64,000 nucleotides of DNA from Hordeum vulgare subsp. vulgare (Eukaryota; Streptophyta; Magnoliopsida; Poales; Poaceae), in contig NC_058524.1 in the NCBI RefSeq assembly GCF_904849725.1, positions 551,431,763 through 551,495,762 of the forward strand, in the 5' to 3' direction. A program made the position numbers and the translations under genes. Every line of letters begins with the position of its first letter. The stretch's first letter is position 1. A model generated the notes under the pieces. The model saw only the letters and a list, made by a program, of their open reading frames with translations, ran no database searches and was not told the origin of the DNA. Of the stretch, positions 1-12,100 are shown in pieces.

Positions 1-775
1 AACACATAGTAGGTGACTACAACTTGCAAAATAGGATCAATAACACACATATATTGACGAGAACATAATAGGTTCATATCTGAAATCATGGCACTCGGGC
101 CCTAGTGACAAGCATTAAGCATGGCAAGGTAGTAGAAACATCAATCTCAGAACATAGTGGATACTAGGGATCAATCCCCATCAAAACTAACTTGATTACA
201 TGATAGATCTCATCCAACCCATCACCGTCCAGCAAGCCTACGATGAGATTACTCACGAATGGTGTAGAGCATCATGGAATTGGCGATGAAGGAAGGTTGG
301 TGATGACGATGGCCACGATCTCCCCTCTCTCGAGCCCAGAACGGACTCCAGATCTGCCCTCCAGAGGAAGAACAGGTGGTGGCGGCGCCTCCGTATCATA
401 AAACATGATGAACTCTTCTTCTTGATCTTTCTCCGGACGAAAGGGACTAAATAGAGCTGGAGTTGGAGGCGGCGGAGCCATGAGGGCCCCACAAGCCTAC
501 TAGGCGCGGCCTGGGGGGCGCGCCTGGTGGGCTTGTGGGCTCCTCGCTCCACTCCTTCGGTTGATTCTTGCGCTAGTATTTTTTATATATTCCACAAAAA
601 ATCCTCGTAAATTTCCAGGTCATTCCGAGAACTTTTATTTCTGCGCAAAAACAACACCATGGCAATTCTGCTGAAAACAGCGTTAGTCCGGGTTAGTTCC
701 ATTCAAATCATGCAAATTAGAGTCCAAAACAAGGGCAAAAGAATTTGGAAAGGTAGATACGACAGAGACGTATCA
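1..775 (-). repeat. Gypsy-type LTR fragment (reverse orientation)
   Basis: Read on the minus strand, this starts with TGATACGTC at 775 and runs off the left edge of the window. It has the make-up of a Triticeae Gypsy LTR: a short palindromic start, an A/T-rich stretch near 590-660, and a GC-rich part near 480-540. The first 240 bp match both 776-1011 and 57602-57844, so it is a dispersed family. It resembles the Sabrina/WHAM type from memory, but the family name is not secure. Short frames at 253-552 show no protein-family resemblance and are treated as chance. Confidence 0.7.
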
Positions 776-1011
776 GGCTCCTCGCTCCACGTCTCCAGTT
801 GATTCTTGCGCCAGTATTTTTATATATTCCACAAAAAATCCTCGTAAATTTCCAGGTCATTCCGAGAACTTTTATTTTTGCGCAAAAACAACACCATGGC
901 AATTCTACTGAAAACAGCGTTAGTCCGGTTAGTTCCATTCAAATCATGCAAATTAGAGTCCAAAACAAGGGCAAAAGAGTTTGGAAAAGTAGATACTATG
1001 GAAACGTATCA
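776..1011 (-). repeat. Second, truncated copy of the Gypsy LTR start
   Basis: This 236-bp block repeats 538-775 in direct orientation, from GGCTCCTCGCTCC to GTATCA, with several substitutions and a 1-bp T-run difference. On the minus strand it reads as an LTR start truncated after 236 bp, followed at once by a second LTR start at 775. Either two insertions of the same family or a local tandem duplication would explain it. Confidence 0.75.
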
Positions 1012-1868
1012 CTGGCTTGCCGCCCCACACGCTCAAACTCTCTCCTTCGCCCAGGTGCTATCTCCTCACCTCGTCGTTGTCAGGTCGGGCGCAGGGCAAA
1101 TCTGGGGCTTAATCTGCTGCAGATCCCGGGGTTGACAGGGCTTAACCTGTTTCAGACCGGGGAGATAGGTCGGGCTCCATGACGAAGCACTCTCAGCAGC
1201 AAAAGCTCTACACTTGGGTATTCTCGCCGTCCCTTGGTAGTGAGATCTAAACCAATTTGTGTTCTTCGTGAATTCTGTAGCAATGGATCTAGACATGTTA
1301 TAATATGCAATGTTATTGTCAAACTTATCATAATATGTCCTTTTTACATTCAGTTTTTAGCCTATTTTTCATGTTTTAAATAGCTCATGGTGTTGTCAAG
1401 TCAATTCTAATATGCTAGTGTGATGTATAGTTTTGAACCTATTTTTTCATGTTTTCGAACAGTTCATATTCTCCGGTACATGTGAACATATGCTCATGTT
1501 GCTTATGTATAATTTTCAGGTGTTGTAATGTACATATTTTAGCCTATTTTTAAAATATTTGAACAGTTCTTTATTTGCATTCTATTTTATTGTATATAAT
1601 ACACAATCTCAAATGTATGGCATGATCATATTTCATTTGGTTGGTTATCAGGATTATTTCTCCCAAAGACTCAGCCTACAGCAGCGGTGCAATAATCCCC
1701 CTTCCATGCTTGTCACTACAACTTCCACGAGTTGGTGAGTCAACCACATCTTTGATCCATTTTATTTATGGTAGTACCTGCAATAATTCCTTGCATTCTC
1801 TGGTAATGATATTATCTTTTCAGTATTTAGTGTTGATTTGGTACTAACTAAGTGTGAAGCTAGCTACC
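1012..1868. other. Unassigned stretch before the CACTA transposase start
   Basis: This is about 850 bp between the Gypsy LTR piece and the transposase start codon. It is GC-rich to about 1200 and strongly AT-rich after 1290. No conserved coding signal was found; the ORFs at 1066-1296 and 1641-1847 match nothing recognisable. It may be the 5' leader of the CACTA transposase gene, but I see no CACTA terminus or subterminal repeats in it. Confidence 0.4.
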
Positions 1869-4698
1869 ATGGATAAAAGTTGGATGGATGCACCTAGGTA
1901 TAACAGCCACATATAAATTTTAAATTTATTAGATGTTGAAACTATATATAACACACTGCACATGTACACTTGCATGTAGGCATACACAGAAGTACTTACA
2001 AGGGCTCGCCAAATTCCTAGGCTATGTATTTAGTAAATCATCGATCGAGAATAAAAATTTATGTCCTTGTAAAAACTGTGTGAACTCGTACTCGAGAGAG
2101 GAATTTGAAGTCTGTGAGCACCTGGTATGCGAGGGGTTTGTAGATGGCTACAAACAGTGGATGTTTCATGGAGAACGTGTCTCTTCTTCTCCCATTCCTC
2201 CAAATCTAGATGAGGGTGATGATAGGGATGAGGGTGATGATATATCTGATTTGCTAAGAGACCTTGCTGCTGGTTTGGATAAAGGGGGAGATCTTGAAGA
2301 TGATTGTGGTTTAGATCAAGATGATTCTTTTCTACAATCTCTACACAAACTTGAAGTTGATTCTAGACAATAGCTATATCCAGGCTGTAATAATTTCTCA
2401 AAGCTTCGTTTCCTAGTGAGACTTCTTCACACCAAACTGCTTGGAGGGTGGTCCGACATAAGTTTTGATGTGTTGTTAGATCTACTCAAAGATGCTTACC
2501 CTGAGTCCGCAATACCCAAAAACTCCAATGAAGCCAAAAAAGCTAGTCAAATGCCTAGGACTTGGGTATGTTAATATTCATGCATATGAAAATGATTGCA
2601 TTCTATTTCGGAAGAACACTGTCAATGCCAATTCATGCCCAGAATGTAAGCCTTCACGATGGAAATCTGAAAGGAAGAGTGCAGATGGTAAACGAGTCCA
2701 CAAGGTTCCTAAGAAGGTTCTTCATTACTTCCCAATTAAGAAGATGCTTCAAAGGTTGTTTGTGTGCTCCAGAATTGCGTCTCTCACAAGATGGCATGCA
2801 GAAGAGCGCACAGAAGATGGCTTGATTAGGCATCATGGAGATTCTCTCCTTTGGAAAGATTTTGATGAAAATAATAAAGATTTTGCAAAAGATAGCATAA
2901 ATCTTAAGCTTGTAGCATGTGCTGATGGTTTTAATCCGTTTAGATCCATGAATGTCAGCTATAGCATTTGGCCAGTATTATTGATTCCTTATAACTTTCG
3001 ACCCTCGATGATTATGAAGCAAACAAATTTCATCCTATCATTGTTGATTCCTGGCCGAAATTCCCCTGGTAGTGAAATTGATGTCTATCTTGAGCCACTA
3101 GTTGATGATATGATAGATATGTTTGTTGATGGTGTTAGGACCTATGAGGCTTCAACCAGAGGGTATTTTCAGTTGCATGCTGCCATAATATGCACAATTA
3201 CAGATAAACCGGGTCTTTGGTCTTTGGTTGCATGTGCTTCCTCTGGAGAAGGAGCTTGTCCTGAATGCCACTCCCACTTATGTTCTCTTAGGCTGAAAAA
3301 TGGTAGCAAGACTTGCTATATGGGGCATCATAGGTTCTTACGTCCACATCACCCCTTTAGGTATGATATACGCACATTTGGTGACATAGAACGTGGGACA
3401 GCACCAGTTCCACTTTCCAGTAGGAAAATCTTAGAGCTGACAGAAAATATGCAAACCAAGTTTGGGAAGGATCCTAAAATGAAGAAGCCTAGAACTAAGA
3501 AACACAAGAAAGGGGATCCACTAATAATTTGGAAGATAAAGTCTATTTGGTTTAGACTACCATATTGGAAGGATTTGAAGATAATGTTATCCTTGATTTT
3601 TTCATAACTTTGATATCATGCACATAGAAAAAAAATGTGTGTGATAACATAGTTAACACTTTGTTGGTTGTCAATGAAAAAATCAAGGATAACATTAATC
3701 CTTGATATGACCTTGAAGCACCCAATATTAGAAAGGATCTTCAACCTGTTGATCTGGATGATGATGAAGTATTTTTTTCCTCCGGCACCTTACACAATGG
3801 TATATGATCAGCAGAGAACATTTTGCAAAGTATTTAAAAATACCATGTTTTCTAATGGTTATGCATCTGACATACGCTGTAATGTGCATGTTAAGGAGAA
3901 AAATATAATTGGGCTAAAGATCCATGGCAACCATGTCCCTTTGCAAGACTTGCTACCACTTGGGTGAGAAGAACATTACCAGAAAGAGTTAGTGTGGTAC
4001 TGATACATGTGACCAGATTTTTCAAGCAAATGTACTCACATGTTATTCGCATAAGTGACATGGAAAAGTTGCAGGCAGAAATAGCTGAGACCTTGAGCCT
4101 TCTTGAGGCTATATTCTTCCCATCATTTTTTGATATTATGGTGCATTTGATGGTTCATCTTCCGTCCCAAGCAATGATAGTTCGTCCAGTACATTTTCAC
4201 AGCATGTGGGCTGTAGAGAGGTATATAGGAAATCTCAAGGGACATATCCACACTAGAAGTTATGTGCAAGGATCAATTGCGGAGGGATATTTGTTTGATG
4301 AGAGCTTGACATTTTTCTCACACTATTTAGATGGTGAGACTCGGTTCAGTCGAGTCAGGAATGATGGAGGTTTGGATATGGAAGTTGATGATAGAACTCC
4401 TTTCTTCCACAACATTGGTTGAGGGATGGCTGGCAAGTGCATGGTGATGTTAGATAACAAAACTTTGCTGCAAGCCCACAAATATGTCTTGTTCAACTAT
4501 GACAACATAGAACCATACCTAGAGTAAGATATCCCTACTATGTATTACTATTAGGTTATTTCTCTCTTCCTTGATGATTGATAAATATAACCTACATGCA
4601 CCAAACATATGGATTACCTTTCTTCTATTGGTATTCGAAGTCATCGAGAAGTCAAGCGTGTGCATTACGAGACCTTTCATGAGTGGTTTAAATCGCGC
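1869..4698 (+). pseudogene. CACTA TNP2-type transposase, 5' and central exons (broken)
   Basis: The start is chosen at the ATG at 1869. A 29-bp exon (MDKSWMDAP...) splices at GT 1898 to an exon at 1980 (HTQKYLQGLAKFL). Together they give the start of the plant transposase-associated domain, with CPCKNCVN and the acidic linker following. The TNP2 (Transposase_21) domain follows at about 2540-3560, with CPECKPSRWK, ACADGFNPF, and GACPECHSH near 3255. Further parts lie at 3700-3960 and 3964-4422 (RPVHFHSMWAVERYIGNLK). Several breaks are visible: an in-frame TAG at 2371-2373, a frameshift near 2535, a scrambled patch at 3583-3700, a frameshift near 3965 and a TGA near 4421. The last exon ends at a GTAAGG donor (4699) just before Angela-A. 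It cannot make a working transposase. Confidence 0.88.
3583..3696. repeat. 23-bp perfect inverted repeat inside the TNP2 pseudogene
   Basis: The 23 bases at 3583-3605 are the exact reverse complement of 3674-3696, with a 68-bp spacer. The right arm fits the expected TNP2 reading (VNEKIKDNIN-like). The left arm sits where the family has the residues just before FDIMHIEK and breaks the frame. The left arm therefore looks like a templated inverted copy of the right. Confidence 0.85.
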
Positions 4699-4702
4699 GT
4701 AA

Positions 4703-4707
4703 GGGGG
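4703..4707 (+). repeat. Target site duplication of Angela-A, left copy (GGGGG)
   Basis: GGGGG immediately precedes the LTR start at 4708 and recurs at 30663-30667 immediately after the 3' LTR end. Five bp is the usual Copia duplication. The two flanks join into one CACTA transposase intron. Confidence 0.85.
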
Positions 4708-6484
4708 TGTTGGAAATATTCCCTAGAGGCAATAATAAAATGGTTATTATCATATTTCCTTGTTCATGATAATCGTCTATTGTTCATGCTATAATTTTAT
4801 TAACAAGAAACAATAATACATGTGTGAATAATTAGATCACAATGTGTCCCTAGCAAGCCTCTTGTTGGCTAGTTCGTTAGTCAATAGATGATCATGGTTT
4901 CCTGGTCATGGGCATTAGACGTCATTGATAATGGGATCACATCATTGGGAGAATGATGTGATGGACAAGACCCAATCCTAAGCATAGCACTAGATCGTTG
5001 TTCGTATGCTAAAGCTTTTCTAATGTCAAGTGTCTTTTCCTTCGACCGTGAGATTGTGCAACTCCCGGATACCATAGGAGTGCTTTGGGTGTATCAAACG
5101 TCACAATGTAACTGGGTGACTATAAAGGTGCACTACGGGTACCTCTGAAAGTGTCTGTTGGGTTGGTACGAATCGAGATTGGGATTTGTCACTCCGCGTG
5201 ACGGAGAGGTACCTCTGGGCCCACTCGGTAGAACATCATCATGAGCTCAAAGTGACTAAGGATTTAGTCACACGATGACGTGCTACAGAACGAGTAAAGA
5301 GACTTACTGGTAACGAGATTGAACAAGGTATAGGTATACCGACGATCGAATCTCGGGCAAGTTCTATACCGACAGACAAAGGGAATTGTATACGGGATTG
5401 ATTGAATCCTTGACATCATGGTTCATCCGATGAAATCATCGTGGAGCAAGTGGGAGCCACCATGGGTATCCAGACCCCGCTGATGGTTATTGGCCGGAGA
5501 GGTGTCTCGGTCATGTCTGCGTGTCTCCCGAACCCGTAGGGTCTACACACTTAAGGTTCGATGACGCTAGGGTTATAGGGAATTGTTATACGAGGTTACC
5601 GAAAGTTGTTCGGAATCCCGGATGAGATCCCGGACGTCACGAGGAGCTCCGGAATGGTCCGGAGGTAAAGATTGATATATAGGATAGATGGTTTTGGACA
5701 CCGGAAATGTTTTGAGCGTCACCCGTAGTGTACCGGGACCACCGGGACCACCGGAGATGGTCCCGGGGGTCCACCGGGACGGGGCCACCATCCCAAAGAG
5801 GTAGCATGGGCCAAAAGAGGGAGGGCAACCAGCCCAAAGTGGGCTGGTGCGCCTCCCACAAGGAGGCCCAAGGCGCATGAGGTGGAGAGGGGGGAAACCC
5901 TAGGCGCTGGTGGGCCTAAGGCCCACCTAGGGGTGCGCCACCCCCTCCCCGTGCCTTGGCCGCCGCTCCTCCCATCTGGGGGGGCTGCCGCACCACCTAG
6001 GGTGGGAACCCTAGGGGTAGCACCCCCCTCCCCTCCTCCTATATATAGTGGGGGTTTTGGGGCTGTTTCACACACAGTTTTCCCTCTCCCTCGGCGCAGC
6101 CCTACCCCCCTTCTTCCTCCTCTCCCACGGTGCTTGGCGAAGCCCAGTCGGGAGACCTCGTCTCTCCATCGACACCACGCCGTCGTTCTGCCGGAGATCT
6201 TCCCCAACCTCTCCTTCCTCCTTGCTGGATCAAGGTGCGGGAGACGTCACCGGGCTGCACGTGTGTTGAACGCGGAGGTGCCGTGGTTCGGCACTAGATC
6301 GGAATCACACCGCGATCTGAATCGCCGCAAGTACGACTCCATCAACCGCGTTCTAGCAACGCTTCCACTTAGCGATCTTCAAAGGTATGAAGATGCACTC
6401 TCCCCTCTCTCGTTGCTGGTCTCTCCATAGGAAGATCTGAATATGCGTAGGAATTTTTTTGAATTTATGCTACGTTACCCATCA
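4708..6484 (+). repeat. Angela-A 5' LTR (about 1.78 kb)
   Basis: It starts TGTTGGAAATATTCCC and ends TACCCATCA, bordered by the GGGGG duplication and the primer binding site. A probable promoter TATA box (CTATATATAG) lies near 6038-6047. The frames at 5573-5878, 5719-6207 and 5882-6430 are GC-rich LTR sequence, not genes. Confidence 0.93.
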
Positions 6485-6485
6485 G

Positions 6486-6498
6486 TGGCATCCGAGCC
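6486..6498 (+). promoter_or_regulatory. Angela-A primer binding site
   Basis: TGGCATCCGAGCC directly follows the LTR end. It matches the initiator-Met tRNA-type site of this family (TGGYATCAGAGCC) except for one base (C for A). Confidence 0.85.
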
Positions 6499-7724
6499 AG
6501 GTTTTCTATGCGTAGATTCTATGCACGAATAGAACACAAAAGGTTGTGGGCGATGATTTGTCAATTGCTTGCCGCTACTAGTCTTATTCTTTTCCGGCGG
6601 TATTGTGGAATGAAGCGGCCCGGACCGACCTTACACGTACACTTACGTGAGACTGGTTCCACCGACAGACATGCACACCGTGCATAAAGGTGGCTAGCGG
6701 GTGTCTGTCTCTCCTACTCTAGTCGGATTGGATTTTATGAAAAGGGTCCTTATGAAGGGTAAATAGCTTTGGCATATCATCGTTGTGGCTGTCATGTAGG
6801 TACGAAAGCGTTCTTGCTAGAAACCCAAATCAGCCACGTAAAACTTGCAACAACAATTAGAGGACGTCTAACTTGTTTTTGCAGGGTTTGACATGTGATG
6901 TGATATGGCCAAAATTGTGACGTTGCATGTATGATGTATGAGATGATCATGTTATTGTAATAGGTTTCATGACTTGCATGTCGATGAGTATGACAACCGG
7001 CAGGAGCCATAGGAGTTGTCTTAATTTATTGTATGAGATGCAACGCCATGTGCTTACTATTTTTACTTCATTGCTAATGGTTAGCTATAGTAGTAGTGAT
7101 AGTAGTAGTTGGTGTGACGACTTCATGGAGACACGATGATGGAGATCATGGTGTCACGCCGGTGACAATGATGATCATGCGATGCCTGAAGATGGAGATC
7201 TAAAGAGCAAAGATGATAATGGCCATATCATGTCACTATATGATTGCATTGTGATGTTTATCATGTTTTTCATCTTATTGCTTAGAACGAGGTAGCATAA
7301 TAAGATGATCCCTCTTAAAATTTCGAGAACGTATTCCCCTAAGTGTGCACCATTGCGAAGGATCGTTGTCTCGAAGCACCACGTGATGATCGGGTGTGAT
7401 AGATTCTAACGTTCGCATACAACGGGTGTAAGCCAGATTTACACACGCAAAACACCTAGGTTGACTCGACGAGCTTAGCATGTACAGACATGAACTCGAA
7501 TACAAGAGACCTAAAGGTCGAACATGAGTCATATGGTTGAATACGATCAGCATGAAGTTGCTCATCATGGTGACTAGTCCGTCTCACGTGATGATCGGAC
7601 AAGGGTTAGTCAACATGGATCATGTATCACTTAGATGACTAGAGGGATGTCGATTTAAGTGGGAGTTCATACTTAATTTGATTAAATGAACTTAGTCTAA
7701 AAGTTGTTTTTATAAATATTGTAG
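6499..7724 (+). other. Angela-A untranslated leader
   Basis: This 1.2-kb leader between the primer site and gag carries the packaging and dimerisation functions in this family. The same leader recurs at 27048-28282 (reversed) and 61777-63010. No coding gene was found. The minus-strand frame at 7275-7568 is chance. Confidence 0.8.
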
Positions 7725-8562
7725 ATGGCCAACGTCAACCTCAATTTCAACGCATTCCTAGAGAAAAACAAGCTGAAAGATGATGGTAGCAACTATGCGG
7801 ACTGGGTTCACAACTTGAAGCTCATCCTTGAAGCAACTAAAAAGGCTTATGTCCTTGATGCGCCGCTAGGTGACCCTCCCGCTCCCGTAGCAGCCCAGGA
7901 CATTCTGAACGTCTGGCAAACGCGGAGTGATGACTACTCTCTGGTTAGGTGTGGCATGTTATACAGTTTGGAAACGGGGCTCCAAAGGCGTTTTGAGCAA
8001 CACGGTGCATATGAGATGTTCCAAGAGCTGAAACTACTTTTTCAAGCTCATGCCCGTGTCGAGAGATATGAAGTCTCCGACAAGTTCTTTAGCTGTAAGA
8101 TGGAGGAGAAAAATTTTGTCAGTGAGCACATACTCAAAATGTCTGGGTTACACGGTCGTTTGACTTCACTTGGAGTCGAACTTCCGGATGATGCTATAAT
8201 TGACAGAATCCTCCAGTCTCTTCCACCAAGCTACAAAGGCTTTGTGCTGAACTACAACGGGATGGAGAAGACCATTCCCGAGTTGTACTCGATGCTCAAG
8301 TCTGCAGAAGTAGAAATCAAGAAAGAGCATCAAGTGTTGATGGTCAACAAGACCACTAGTTTCAAGAAGGGCAAGGGTAAGAAGAACTTCAAGAAAGACG
8401 GCAAAGTTGTTGCCGCGCCCGGTAAGCCAGATGCCGGGAATAAGAAAAAGAATGGACCCAAGCCTGAGACTGAGTGCTTCTATTGCAAGGGAAAAGGTCA
8501 CTGGAAGCGGAACTACCCCAAATACTTAGCGGACAAGAAGGCCGGCAACGTTAAAGGTATAT
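7725..8562 (+). pseudogene. Angela-A gag (5' part of gag-pol, interrupted)
   Basis: The gag protein of the Copia element, which forms the virus-like particle. It starts at MANVNLNFNAFLEKNKL, as in the Angela copies at 27047 (minus) and 63011. A Copia gag domain (UBN2/Retrotran_gag type) covers about residues 20-200, and a basic stretch precedes the zinc knuckle. In that knuckle (CFYCKGKGHWKRNY, about residue 250) the last cysteine of CX2CX4HX4C is tyrosine (TAC at 8514-8516); the other two copies keep Cys. The genuine frame stops at 8562 where the Gypsy LTR begins. The frame stays open to 8615 only by reading 17 codons into that LTR. About 84 codons of the parent reading frame, including the protease DTG, are missing between here and 17046. 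Confidence 0.9.
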
Positions 8563-9168
8563 TGATAGAGGCGAAGTTGTCCCTGTCTTTCGATGAGATC
8601 GTGGATATCGTTTAGATGGAGTAGACTTTGACGATCCGACTACGAACGTGTGAGGACGTCGCGCCTTAGCAATCGCTAAACCAACTCCGAGAGGTTATTG
8701 ATCACGCCGGAGCACGATCAACCTGACCACGAGGGTCTGTTTCCTGCACGCAAACGAAGAACAAGCAAGAAACCAAGATTGCAAACAGGATATTGCGAAT
8801 ATAAGAGAAAAGCTTTATTGATGAAGGTGGGGTTCTGTGACGTCTTTGTCTGGTCGTAGAACACAAACGAAGAACGCGAAGTTGCAGCTATGGCGAACTT
8901 GAAATCTAAACAAAACCCAAGTCTAAACGGTACCCTAAGGGCTGTATATATGAGGGAAAAGAGAGGCAATTTCGTAACCCTTGGGGAAGGGTTCCGAAAA
9001 CAGCCCTAGTCTCGGTTTCCCCACACATACGGACTCTAAAAATAGCCTATATTATGGTATTTCGAAATTACATGGACCTGGCCCAAAAATAAGGTGGCGC
9101 AACACCTATAATAGCCTATGGACGAAATTAATAAAGTGGGGTCTTGAATATTTCGTCCAAAGTCTTCA
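8563..9168 (-). repeat. Gypsy 3' LTR
   Basis: On the minus strand it runs from TGAAGACTTTGG (9168) to CTCTATCA (8563). The outer end is certain from the copy at 15451. The inner end is inferred from the purine tract AAGGAGAG just before TGAAGAC. A TATA-like TCATATATAC lies near 8945. Only one difference from the 15451-16056 LTR was found by eye (8774). Confidence 0.8.
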
Positions 9169-9176
9169 TGCTCTCC

Positions 9177-12100
9177 TTATGGTGGCTTTAAAGTGCGGAA
9201 ATCACCAAGGGAAGCTCCATTGTTCTCTCCCGCGCGTGCCCCTTGTTTGCCATGCTTCATCCCGCTCCAACGGATATCCTTCTTGTCCATGCTAGGTCCT
9301 TCATTCATGAGAACAACAAAAGTATCTAACTTAGGCAGCATCATATGTTCATGAACATTAGAAGTATTCCCAATAAACGAAAGTACCTGGTAATTCAATT
9401 GGCGTGCACGAGCTCTAGTAACTGGTCCAGTATGTATAGCAGCTGGTGCTGTGGGTGTAGCAATGGTATTGATGTCCTCATCATCCTCCCCTTCTTGAAC
9501 TGAAGTCGTCCTCGACGGAAGCTCATCTTCCTCACCCAAATATGGCTTCAAATCTGCAATGTTAAAAGTGGGACTAACCCCAAAATCTGCAGGCAGCTCA
9601 AGTCGATATGCGTTATCATTTATTTTTTCTAACACTTTGAAAGGACCACCAGCACGCGGCATTAGCTTTGACTTACGCAAATCCGGAAACCTATCCTTAC
9701 GCAAATGCAACCAAACAAGATCTCCAGGTGCAAAGACAACATGTTTTCTACCCTTATCTCCAGCAAGTTTATATCTAGCATTCATGCGCTCAATGTTTTC
9801 CTTAGTTAACTCATGCATCTTCAATATCAATTCAGCACGTTCTTTAGCATCAAAATTAACCTTCTCCAAAGATGGAATAGGTAACAAATCAATAGGTGCA
9901 CGAGGTAGGAAACCATACACAATTTCAAAAGGGCACATCTTTGTAGTAGAATGCAGCGAACGATTATAAGCAAATTCAATATGAGGCAAGCATTCTTCCC
10001 ATAGTTTTAGATTGTTCTTCAAAACAGCCCTAAGCATAGTAGACAAAGATCTATTGACTACTTCAGTTTGTCCATCAGTTTGGGGGTGACATGTAGTACT
10101 AAAAAGCAATTTTGTCCCCAACTTAGCCCATAAACATCGCCAAAAGTGGCTAAGAAATTTAGCATCACGATCTGAAACAATCGTATTTGGCACACCATGT
10201 AAGCGAATAATTTCACGAAAGAACAAATCAGCCACATTAGCGGCATCATCACTTTTATGACATGGTATAAAGTGTGCCATTTTTGAAAATCTATCCACGA
10301 CAACAAATATGCTATCCCTCCCCTTCTTTGTTCGAGGTAAACCTAAAACAAAGTCCATAGATATATCCTCCCAAGGAACACTAGGTACAGGCAAAGGCAT
10401 ATATAAACCATGAGGATTCAGTCGTGACTTAGCTTTTTGACATGTCGTGCAGCGAGCAACAAAACGCTCAACATCCCGTCGCATCCTTGGCCAAAAGAAA
10501 TGTGTAGCAAGTACGTCCTCCGTCTTCTTTACGCCAAAGTGTCCCATCAATCCTCCTCCATGCGCCTCCTGTAACAACAAAAGACGAATAGAGCTAGCTG
10601 GAATGCATAGCTTGTTAGCACGAAACACAAAGCCATTATTAATGATGAACTTGTTCCATGTTCTCCCTTCTCTACAATTCTCCAACACATCTTTGAAATC
10701 AGCATCATGCACATATTGATCTTTGATGGTTTCCAAACCAAATATTTTAAAGTCAAGTTGTGAAAGCATAGTATAACGACGAGACAAAGCATCAGCAATA
10801 ACATTATCTTTACCCTTCTTGTGTTTAATGACGTACGGGAAAGTCTCAATGAATTCAACCCATTTAGCATGTCTACGGTTCAGTTTTGCTTGACTTTTAA
10901 TATGTTTCAAAGATTCATGATCAGAATGTATGACAAATTCTTTGGGCCATAAATAATGTTGCCATGTTTCCAAAGTCCGAACAAGAGCATATAATTCCTT
11001 ATCATAAGTAGAATAATTCAGACTAGGCCCACTTAGTTTTTCAGAAACGTATGCAACAGGTTTACCATCTTGTAATAACACACCTCCTAATCCAATTCCA
11101 CTAGCATCACATTCAAGCTCGAAAGTCTTATTAAAATCAGGAAGTTGGAGTAAGGGAGCATGAGTTAACTTATCTTTCAAAACTGTGAAGGCTTCTTCCT
11201 GTGCAGTACCCCAAGAATAAGGCACATCTTTCTTTGTAAGCTCATTGAGAGGTGCAGCAATGGTGCTAAAATCTCTCACAAAACGCCTATAAAACCCAGC
11301 GAGTCCAAGGAAACTCCGCACTTGTGTGACCGTTTTGGGTTGCGGCCAACTCTCAATAGCTTCAATCTTAGCTTTATCAACTTCAATTCCCTGTGGAGTA
11401 ACAACATAGCCAAGAAAAGATACTCGGTCCGTGCAAAAGGTGCACTTCCCAAGGTTACCAAACAAACGTGCATCACGGAGAGCAGTAAAAACAGCACGCA
11501 AATGATCCAAGTGGTCCTCCAAAGATCTACTATAAATTAATATATCATCAAAGTAGACTACCACAAAGCGTCCAATGAAAGCACGTAAAACCTCATTCAT
11601 TAATCTCATGAAAGTGCTAGGTGCATTAGTCAAACCAAAAGGCATAACTAACCACTCATATAATCCAAACTTAGTTTTAAATGCCGTTTTCCATTCATCT
11701 CCCAATTTCATGCGAATTTGATGGTATCCACTACGCAAATCAACTTTAGAGAAAATAATAGAGCCACTTAATTCATCAAGCATATCATCTAGCCTAGGAA
11801 TAGGATGACGATAACGAATAGTAATATTATGAATGCCTCTACAATCAACACACATACGCGATGTACCATCCTTTTTCGGCACTAGAATAATAGGCACAGC
11901 ACAAGGACTAAGAGATTCACGTATATAACCTTTGTCGAGTAGCTCTTGTACTTGACGCATAATCTCCTTCGTCTCCTCTGGATTGGTACGGTATGGTGCA
12001 CGGTTTGGTAGCGATGCACCGGGAATTAAATCAATCTGATGCTCAATCCCTCTAATAGGTGGTAATCCCGGTGGCACGTCTTGTGGAAAGACGTCAGCGA

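Noticed and set aside
5573..6430. Several GC-rich ORFs on both strands (74-182 residues)
   Set aside because: They lie wholly in the Angela-A 5' LTR, recur in the other LTR copies with changed frames, and have Pro/Arg/Gly-rich composition without motifs.
9559..9969. Plus-strand ORFs of 136 residues at 9559 and 16447
   Set aside because: They are antisense shadows of Gypsy pol, identical in both because the pol ends are duplicated.
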